Positions 7,159 to 12,162 of a DNA stretch of 12,162 nucleotides are shown here, piece by piece. The stretch is taken from positions 1 through 12,162 of the forward strand of contig CAJMBB010000053.1 in NCBI GenBank assembly GCA_905211615.1, written 5' to 3'. The notes beneath the pieces were generated by a model, which saw only the letters and a list, made by a program, of their open reading frames with translations, made no database searches and had not been told where the DNA came from. The translations under genes and the position numbers were made by a program. Each line of letters opens with the position of its first letter. Within the stretch, counting starts at the first letter, position 1. The stretch is from an uncultured Collinsella sp. (GTDB lineage: Bacteria > Actinomycetota > Coriobacteriia > Coriobacteriales > Coriobacteriaceae).

Positions 7159-7536
7159 ATGATTCCCGGATCGAACAAGGACCATCCGTCCTTCTTAAAG
7201 TCGTTTTCCTACGCCATGGAGGGCTTCGTCACCGCCGTCAAGACCGAGCGCAACATTAAGGTCATGCTCGTGGCGGGCGTGTGCACTGTCATTGCCGGCT
7301 GTATCGTGGGGCTCGACATTGCCGAGTGGGCCACGATTATCATCTGTTGTGGCCTGGTGATTCACGGCGAGCTGTGCAACACCGCTATGGAGGCCATCGT
7401 CGACCTAGCGACCCAGGAGCTCCATCCGCTGGCCAAGCGTGCGAAGGACATCGCCGCCGCCTCTGTATACGTTCTTTCCATCACCGCCGCGATTGTGGGC
7501 GTACTAGTATTTGCCCACGCGCTCGACTTTATTTAG
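7159..7536 (+). CDS. dgkA: Diacylglycerol/undecaprenol kinase, small membrane type
   Basis: Integral membrane kinase of the prokaryotic DgkA family, phosphorylating diacylglycerol or, in Gram-positive bacteria studied, undecaprenol, to recycle lipid carrier. The 125-residue product has the usual length. An N-terminal amphipathic segment (FLKSFSYAMEGF, then KTERNIK) leads to three membrane helices at about 36-52, 54-70 and 99-121. The active-site block ELCNTAMEAIVD at 71-82 contains E71, N74 and E78, matching the conserved ExxNTAxE signature, followed by AKDIAAASV. The start is ATG 7159, with AGGAG at 7148-7152 overlapping the ybeY stop and a 6-base spacer. Its position between ybeY and era is a well-known Gram-positive arrangement. 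Substrate preference (undecaprenol over diacylglycerol) is inferred from the Gram-positive setting only. Confidence 0.94.
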   Translation: MIPGSNKDHPSFLKSFSYAMEGFVTAVKTERNIKVMLVAGVCTVIAGCIVGLDIAEWATIIICCGLVIHGELCNTAMEAIVDLATQELHPLAKRAKDIAAASVYVLSITAAIVGVLVFAHALDFI

Positions 7537-7548
7537 AAAGGGATTCCC

Positions 7549-8616
7549 ATGTCCGACAATATGCAGCCTACCGATGAGATTTTGGACGACGAGTCCCTGG
7601 GCGCGGTGGATACCGAGGAGCTCCAGGATGTCGAGGAGTTCGACCCGTTTGAGGGCATGAGCGACGAGGAACTCGACGCCCTGTGCGACGAGGACGACAA
7701 CCTCGCGGGCTTTGGTGACGTTGAGCCCGGTTTCCGCAGCGGCTTTGTGGCCCTGGTCGGTCGTCCCAACGCTGGCAAGTCTACGCTGCTTAATGCCTGC
7801 TATGGCAAAAAGGTCGCCATCACCTCGCCGGTGGCCCAGACGACCCGCCGCCGCATGCGCGCCGTCGTCAACCGCCCCGGCTACCAGCTGGTCTTTGTCG
7901 ATACCCCCGGTATTCATAAGCCCAAGGACGGCTTGGGATCCGAGCTCAACAAGAGCGCGTTGTTCGAGCTGAACGATGTCGATGTCGTCGCGTTTTTGAT
8001 TGATGCCACCAAACCGATCGGCAGGGGAGACGCCTGGGTTGCCGAGCGCGTCAGATGCGCTCGTTCCAAGAAGGTCCTGGTGCTCACCAAGGCCGATGAG
8101 GCCGACCCCGCACAGGTCATGGAGCAGCTTCAGGCAGCCCACGAACTCATGGAATATGACGACGAGATCGTGACGTCGTCGGTCAAGAACTTCAACGTCG
8201 ATGCATTTATCGAGACCGTTGCGCACTTTTTGCCTGAGGGTCCGCGTTGGTTCCCCGAGGACATGGGTACCGACGCTTCCGATGAGACGCTCGTTGCCGA
8301 GTTTGTGCGCGAGAAGGTCTTGCGCCGCACCCGTGATGAGATTCCGCACTCCGTTGGCGTGATCTGCGATGCGCTCGAGCAGACCAAGAAGGTGCTGCGC
8401 GTGCACGCCACCATTTACGTCGAGCGCGAGGGCCAAAAGGGCATCATCATCGGTAAGGGCGGCGAGATGATCAAGCATATCGGTATCGACGCCCGTCGCG
8501 ATCTTGAGCGCATCTTTGGCACGCAGGTCTTTTTGGAGCTGGACGTGAAGGTCAAGGCCGGCTGGCGTGACGACGAGGCCCAGATTCGCCGCTTTGGCTA
8601 CAACGCCGAGGACTAA
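7549..8616 (+). CDS. era: GTPase Era with an acidic N-terminal extension
   Basis: Essential GTPase that binds the 3' end of 16S rRNA and assists 30S assembly. The 355-residue protein is longer than the roughly 300 residues usual for Era because of about 60 N-terminal residues. Residues 1-62 contain 24 Asp/Glu and no Lys/Arg. The G domain follows: G1 GRPNAGKS at 71-78, G2 QTTRRR, G3 DTPG at 118-121, and G4 TKAD at 180-183 in place of the common NKxD. The C-terminal KH domain has GKGG at 302-305 within the GIIIGKGG strand. ATG 7549 is supported by AAAGGGA at 7537-7543 and a 6-base spacer; an in-frame ATG at 7561 would remove only four residues, so the acidic region is translated either way. dgkA ends 12 bp upstream and recO starts 15 bp downstream. 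Confidence 0.96.
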   Translation: MSDNMQPTDEILDDESLGAVDTEELQDVEEFDPFEGMSDEELDALCDEDDNLAGFGDVEPGFRSGFVALVGRPNAGKSTLLNACYGKKVAITSPVAQTTRRRMRAVVNRPGYQLVFVDTPGIHKPKDGLGSELNKSALFELNDVDVVAFLIDATKPIGRGDAWVAERVRCARSKKVLVLTKADEADPAQVMEQLQAAHELMEYDDEIVTSSVKNFNVDAFIETVAHFLPEGPRWFPEDMGTDASDETLVAEFVREKVLRRTRDEIPHSVGVICDALEQTKKVLRVHATIYVEREGQKGIIIGKGGEMIKHIGIDARRDLERIFGTQVFLELDVKVKAGWRDDEAQIRRFGYNAED

Positions 8617-8631
8617 GGACGCGCGGCGCGC

Positions 8632-9381
8632 ATGGCAGGCTCCCGGACATATCGCACCAAGGTGCTCGTCCTCGACAAGACGAAGCTCAAAGAGACCGAC
8701 CTGATCTTGACGATGCTTGACGAGCGGGGGCGGCAGGTTCGTGCCGTGGCAAAGGGCGCCCGCAAACCCGGCGGACGCCTGGCTGCGCGCTGCGAGCTGT
8801 TCTGTACGGTCGATATGCTGGTCGCACATGGACGCTCGCTCGACGTGGTTTCTCAGGCCGAGCTTATGGAGGCGCCGCTCGGCGCTGCGCCCGATTACGA
8901 GACGACCTGCGCCGCAAGCGCGATCGCCGAGGTCGCGCGCGTGTGCTCGTTCGAGGACGCCGAGGACCCGTTTACCTTTGCCATAACGCAGCGAGCGCTT
9001 GCCCTGGTGGGCAGCGGGCTTGACACGGCGCATATGGACCTACTTGTGGCGGCATATGTCTTTAAGCTGCTATCGCACGTTGGCTATCGTCCCGATTTTT
9101 CGGCCTGTGTGCTGTGCGGAGACCCCATGCTGTCGTATTTTTCAGCCCAGGCGGGCGGTCTCATGTGCGGGTCGTGCGCGTCGAGCGTTCCGGGTGCCGA
9201 GCTGGTGTCGACCGGTGAGACCGCATGGCTGCGCGCCCTCATGTCCATGACTTTCGATGCGCTCATGGCCGAGCGAATCGACCCGCATACGGCGGCATTC
9301 CTGCTCGGGCTTTCGCATGTTTGGGCTGCGACGCACACCGATCAGCGCCTCCGCGCGATGGAATTCATGTTGGGTCGGTGA
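8632..9381 (+). CDS. recO: DNA repair protein RecO
   Basis: Mediator of the RecFOR pathway, helping RecR load RecA onto SSB-coated single-stranded DNA and annealing complementary strands. The 249-residue product has the N-terminal OB-fold (about 1-80; RTKVLVLDKTKLKETD, then GRQVRAVAKGARKP), a helical middle, and a C-terminal four-cysteine zinc site: C159-x2-C162 and C179-x2-C182. Length and domain order match the family. The start is ATG 8632; the only visible ribosome binding site, AAGGA at 8615-8619, overlaps the era stop and is 12 bases away, which is long, so initiation may rely on coupling to era. It seems to be the last gene of the run starting at dnaJ; 138 bp follow before rpsO. No terminator hairpin with a T-run was seen right after its stop. 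Confidence 0.92.
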   Translation: MAGSRTYRTKVLVLDKTKLKETDLILTMLDERGRQVRAVAKGARKPGGRLAARCELFCTVDMLVAHGRSLDVVSQAELMEAPLGAAPDYETTCAASAIAEVARVCSFEDAEDPFTFAITQRALALVGSGLDTAHMDLLVAAYVFKLLSHVGYRPDFSACVLCGDPMLSYFSAQAGGLMCGSCASSVPGAELVSTGETAWLRALMSMTFDALMAERIDPHTAAFLLGLSHVWAATHTDQRLRAMEFMLGR

Positions 9382-9405
9382 TGATGCGCAGGCGCGGGCT
9401 GCTTG

Positions 9406-9414
9406 TGGTAACAT
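9406..9414 (+). promoter_or_regulatory. possible extended -10 promoter of rpsO
   Basis: TGGTAACAT contains TG at 9406-9407, one base, then TAACAT at 9409-9414. This fits an extended -10 element; no convincing -35 is seen 17 bp upstream. Transcription starting near 9421 would give a leader of about 100 nt that includes all the paired segments described at 9431-9499. Confidence 0.4.
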
Positions 9415-9430
9415 ACCGACCTGTTGGTAC

Positions 9431-9514
9431 CTCGACCTTGGTTGTTCGCTCCACCGGCGGCTTCCCAGTCCGAGGCGAATCGAGTCGCCCGCGGGCGACG
9501 TAAAACGAAAGGTG
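9431..9514 (+). ncRNA. putative structured 5' leader of rpsO (candidate S15 autoregulatory element)
   Basis: Several segments of the rpsO leader can pair. CTCGA 9431-9435 is complementary to TCGAG 9480-9484. TTCGC 9445-9449 is complementary to GCGAA 9475-9479, directly adjacent on the 3' strand, giving one continuous helix with a 9-base bulge. A perfect 16-base palindrome at 9484-9499 forms a 6-bp stem with a CGCG loop. CACC at 9452-9455, in the upper loop, is complementary to GGTG 9511-9514 of the ribosome binding site, which would allow a short pseudoknot. S15 controls its own mRNA in several bacterial groups through unrelated leader structures, so an autoregulatory role is plausible. The pairing is seen; the function is inferred. 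Confidence 0.4.
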
Positions 9515-9519
9515 AAACA

Positions 9520-9798
9520 ATGACTGTTTCCAAAGAGCGCAAGGCGGAGCTGACTGCCCAGTTCGGTAACACCCCGGTCGACACCGGCAACCCCAAGGTT
9601 CAGGTCGCCATCCTGTCCGAGCGCATCAAGGAGCTGACCGAGCACATGAAGTCCCACCAGAAGGACTTCCACACCCGTCGTGGCCTGCTCATGCTCGTCG
9701 GCCGTCGTCGTCGTCTTCTCTCCTACATCAAGAAGAACGACATCGTCGAGTACCGTGAGCTCATCAAGGCTCTGGGCATCCGCGACAACATCCAGTAG
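9520..9798 (+). CDS. rpsO: 30S ribosomal protein S15
   Basis: Primary binding protein of the 16S rRNA central domain and part of an intersubunit bridge. The 92-residue product has the four-helix S15 sequence: DTGNPKVQVAILSERIKELTEH, then the HxxDFHTRRGL block (here HQKDFHTRRGL), GRRRRLLSYIKK and the ending ELIKALGIRD. The start is ATG 9520, with AAAGGTG at 9508-9514 and a 5-base spacer; the reading frame extends further upstream but gives no S15-like residues. Codons are strongly biased to C- and G-ending forms, as in highly expressed genes, unlike the more mixed use in dus or hemW. It is followed by a strong terminator and then pnp, the same pair order as in many bacteria, where S15 and PNPase are often cotranscribed. 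Confidence 0.98.
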   Translation: MTVSKERKAELTAQFGNTPVDTGNPKVQVAILSERIKELTEHMKSHQKDFHTRRGLLMLVGRRRRLLSYIKKNDIVEYRELIKALGIRDNIQ

Positions 9799-9813
9799 GA
9801 TTTGTACATGCTA

Positions 9814-9845
9814 AGAGCGTCCTGCGCAGCGGGGCGCTCTTTTTG
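9814..9845 (+). terminator. intrinsic terminator after rpsO
   Basis: A 12-bp stem (9814-9825 with 9829-9840, a 3-base GCA loop, two G·U pairs) is followed by TTTT at 9841-9844, giving a run of five T with the last stem base. It begins 15 bp after the rpsO stop. It should end most rpsO transcripts, with some read-through possible into pnp. Confidence 0.9.
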
Positions 9846-9863
9846 TGTAAGGGCGCGAACAAT

Positions 9864-9934
9864 CACGCTCTGAAGCGTGGCGGGGGCAGGGGGCCCGCGT
9901 CACATGAGAAGCCCGCAGACAAGGGGTCTGCGGG
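9864..9934 (+). promoter_or_regulatory. pnp leader with three successive hairpins
   Basis: Between the rpsO terminator and the pnp ribosome binding site three hairpins can form. CACGCT 9864-9869 pairs with AGCGTG 9874-9879 (loop CTGA). GCGGG 9880-9884 pairs with CCCGC 9894-9898. CCCGCAGAC 9912-9920 pairs with GTCTGCGGG 9926-9934 (loop AAGGG). The last is a perfect 9-bp stem ending 3 bases before AAGGAG 9938-9943. It has no T-run, so it is not a terminator. In E. coli a pnp leader hairpin is cut by RNase III and PNPase then represses its own mRNA; a similar role here is inference. No clear promoter was found for pnp. Confidence 0.5.
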
Positions 9935-9947
9935 GTTAAGGAGAACA

Positions 9948-12162
9948 ATGACACTCGTATCCAAGACCTTTGAGCTGTACGGCAAGACCTACACCTTTGA
10001 GTCGGGCGAGCTTGCCAAGCAGGCCACCGGCGCCTGCCTGGTCAAGCAGGGCGACACCACGATGCTCGACACCGTGGTCGTCTCCAAGGAGCGCAAGAAC
10101 TACGACTTCTTCCCGCTGACCGTCGACTTCAACGAGAAGATGTACGCCGCCGGCCGCATCCCGGGTGGCTACCTCAAGCGTGAGGGCCGTCCCAGCGAGA
10201 AGGCCACGCTCACGGCCCGCATGATCGATCGCCCGATTCGCCCGAGCTTCCCGGATGGTTTCCGCAACGAGGTGCACATCGTCGCCACCTCGCTTGTCGC
10301 CGACCAGGTCAACCCCTTTGACGTCATCAACGTCATGGGTGCATCCCTGGCCATGACGCTCGGCGGCGTGCCCTTCGAGGGCCCGCTTGCCTGCGTGCGC
10401 ATCGGCCGCAACGTGGAGACCGGCGAGTTTATCGTCAACCCCACCTACGAGGAGCGCGAGAACTCCGATCTGGACCTGGAGCTGGGCGGCTCTGCCGACT
10501 TCATCTCGATGGTCGAGGCCGGCGCCGAGGAGATCTCCGAGGACGACATGCTCGCCGCCATGAAGTTTGGCCAGGAGGCCCTTGCTGCTTTCTGCCAGGC
10601 TCAGGATGAGTTCGTCGCCGAGTGGGAGCAGGTCAACGGCCCCATCGTCAAGAAGGAGTATCCGCTCGACCAGCCCGTCGAAGAGGTCCAGGAGCGCATC
10701 TTCGCCCACTACGACGAGATGGCAGCCGCGCTTCGCGATGCCGACAAGCTCTCCCGTATCGGTAAGGTCGAGGCTCTGAAGGAGTCCATCCGTGCCGAGT
10801 TCACCGAGGAGGAGCAGGCCGCTTGGGAGCGCGAGATTCCTGTGGCGCTCAAGAAGCTCGAGAAGAAGGCCATGCGCACCATGGTCGTCGAGACCGGCGA
10901 GCGCGTCGACGGCCGTGCCGCCGACGAGATTCGCCCCATCATGGTGAAGGACAACTACCTGCCGCTCGTTCATGGCTCCGGCCTGTTCCAGCGCGGTCAG
11001 ACCCAGGTGCTCTCCGTCCTGTCGCTCGGCATGCTCAACGAGGGCCAGCGTCTGGATACCATCGAGCCCACCGAGGGCAAGCGCTACATGCACCACTACA
11101 ACTTCCCGCCGTTCTGCACCGGCGAGACCGGCCGCATGGGCAGCCCCAAGCGCCGCGAGATCGGCCATGGCAATCTGGCCGAGCGCGCTCTGCTTCCGGT
11201 GCTCCCCGACGAGAACGAGTTCCCTTACGCCATCCGCGTCGTTTCCGAGGTCATGGAGTCCAACGGTTCCTCTTCGATGGCTTCGACTTGCGGTTCTACG
11301 CTCGCCCTTATGGACGGCGGCGTGCCCATTAAGCGCCCGGTCTCCGGTATCGCCATGGGCCTGATCCAGGAGGAGGGCAAGACCGTGGTCCTGTCCGACA
11401 TCCAGGGTCTCGAGGACTTCCTGGGCGACATGGACTTTAAGGTCACCGGCACCACCGAGGGCATCACCGCCCTGCAGATGGACAACAAGGCCACCGGCCT
11501 CACCTTCGACATCCTGGCCCGCGCTCTGCAGCAGGCCAAGGAGGGTCGCGCCTTCATCCTGCAGAAGATGCTCGATGTGATCCCCGAGCCGCGCCACACC
11601 ACGCGCAGCACCGCTCCGCGCATCGTTTCCATCCAGGTTCCGACCGACAAGATCCGCGACGTCATCGGTTCCGGCGGTAAGGTCATCCGCGGTATCCAGG
11701 ACGAGACCGGCGCCTCGGTCGACATCCAGGAGGACGGCACCGTCTTTGTCGGCGGCACCGGCGAGTCCGTCGACCAGGCCGTCGAGCGTATCAAGCTCAT
11801 CATCAAGGTTCCCGAGCCGGGCGAGGAGTACACCGGTCGCGTGGTCTCCATCCAGCCCTTCGGCGCCTTCGTCAACCTGCTGCCCGGTAAGGACGGCCTG
11901 CTGCACATCTCCCGCGTCGCCAAGGGCCGCGTGGAGAAGGTCGAGGACGTCCTCAACGTGGGCGACGAGGTCAAGGTCGTCGTCATCGAGGTCGACGATC
12001 GCGGCAAGATCTCGCTCGATCGTCTGGATAAGCCCGAGGCCCCTGCTCGCGCTGAGGGTGCCTCCGAGGGCGACGGCGAGCACTTCCAGCGCCGTGAGCG
12101 TCCGCGTCGCGAGCGCTCCGAGCGCAGCGACCGTCCGCGCCGTCCCGGCGACAACGGAGGCC
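9948..12162 (+). CDS. pnp: Polyribonucleotide nucleotidyltransferase (PNPase), 3' end beyond window
   Basis: Phosphorolytic 3'-5' exoribonuclease, usually a trimer in the cytoplasm or degradosome. The reading frame is open from ATG 9948 to the last base, 738 complete codons, without a stop. The first RNase PH domain contains the GRIPGGYLKREGRPSEK and ARMIDRPIRP blocks, then a helical linker with several acidic stretches. The second RNase PH domain carries GDMDFK; D490, D496 and K498 align with the E. coli catalytic residues D486, D492 and K494. The KH domain has GSGG at 574-577 and the S1 domain spans about 628-692. From about residue 695 an Arg/Glu-rich low-complexity tail begins and runs off the window. 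AAGGAG at 9938-9943 supports the start. Codon use is strongly biased as in rpsO, pointing to high expression. Confidence 0.97.
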   Translation, partial: MTLVSKTFELYGKTYTFESGELAKQATGACLVKQGDTTMLDTVVVSKERKNYDFFPLTVDFNEKMYAAGRIPGGYLKREGRPSEKATLTARMIDRPIRPSFPDGFRNEVHIVATSLVADQVNPFDVINVMGASLAMTLGGVPFEGPLACVRIGRNVETGEFIVNPTYEERENSDLDLELGGSADFISMVEAGAEEISEDDMLAAMKFGQEALAAFCQAQDEFVAEWEQVNGPIVKKEYPLDQPVEEVQERIFAHYDEMAAALRDADKLSRIGKVEALKESIRAEFTEEEQAAWEREIPVALKKLEKKAMRTMVVETGERVDGRAADEIRPIMVKDNYLPLVHGSGLFQRGQTQVLSVLSLGMLNEGQRLDTIEPTEGKRYMHHYNFPPFCTGETGRMGSPKRREIGHGNLAERALLPVLPDENEFPYAIRVVSEVMESNGSSSMASTCGSTLALMDGGVPIKRPVSGIAMGLIQEEGKTVVLSDIQGLEDFLGDMDFKVTGTTEGITALQMDNKATGLTFDILARALQQAKEGRAFILQKMLDVIPEPRHTTRSTAPRIVSIQVPTDKIRDVIGSGGKVIRGIQDETGASVDIQEDGTVFVGGTGESVDQAVERIKLIIKVPEPGEEYTGRVVSIQPFGAFVNLLPGKDGLLHISRVAKGRVEKVEDVLNVGDEVKVVVIEVDDRGKISLDRLDKPEAPARAEGASEGDGEHFQRRERPRRERSERSDRPRRPGDNGG

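Noticed and set aside
9424..9519. In-frame upstream extension of rpsO
   Set aside because: S15 proteins begin near MTVSKERK; the upstream residues are Pro/Ala/Arg-rich leader translation, and the ribosome binding site fits ATG 9520.
9912..9934. 9-bp hairpin before pnp as a terminator
   Set aside because: It is followed by GTTAAGGAG, not a T-run, and sits directly on the ribosome binding site.
9936..12083. 715-residue open frame on the - strand opposite pnp
   Set aside because: It is antisense to an unmistakable pnp. It stays open because pnp almost never uses TTA, CTA or TCA codons, which would read as stops on the other strand. Its product is low-complexity (Leu/Asp/Gly/His-rich) and resembles no family.

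Overview
The window is a G+C-rich stretch of bacterial chromosome. All twelve genes lie on the + strand and are tightly packed. The gene order phoH–ybeY–dgkA–era–recO is one known from Gram-positive bacteria. Together with the base composition and the GTG/TTG starts, it suggests a high-GC Gram-positive, most likely Coriobacteriia and perhaps Collinsella. That placement is inference from gene order and codon use, not from a marker search.

Layout. Positions 1-747 hold the 3' part of a DusB-type tRNA dihydrouridine synthase, followed 2 bp later by hemW (750-1982). Two DnaJ-type genes follow, each with its own short upstream region. The first (2041-3144) encodes a J domain, Gly/Phe region and complete four-repeat zinc finger, but hydrophobic membrane segments stand where the second substrate-binding domain should be. 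The second (3226-4374) is a canonical DnaJ. It begins a run of genes that almost touch or overlap: dnaJ, mtaB-like (4384-5676), phoH-like (5657-6643), ybeY (6640-7149), dgkA (7159-7536), era (7549-8616) and recO (8632-9381). rpsO (9520-9798) has its own putative promoter, a structured leader and a strong intrinsic terminator. pnp (9948 to the window end, incomplete) follows after a leader holding three hairpins.

Functional theme. Most genes serve RNA: tRNA modification (Dus, MtaB), rRNA processing and small-subunit assembly (YbeY, Era, S15), RNA decay (PNPase), and PhoH, which often travels with YbeY. DnaJ chaperones, the heme chaperone HemW, lipid recycling (DgkA) and DNA repair (RecO) make up the rest. 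Apart from the membrane-type DnaJ, the genes are ordinary housekeeping genes. I see no insertion sequence, CRISPR array, tRNA, rRNA or phage gene.

Best candidates for something new are the membrane-fused DnaJ, a very acidic N-terminal extension on Era, and the RNA structures ahead of rpsO and pnp. No gene-free stretch exceeds about 150 bp.
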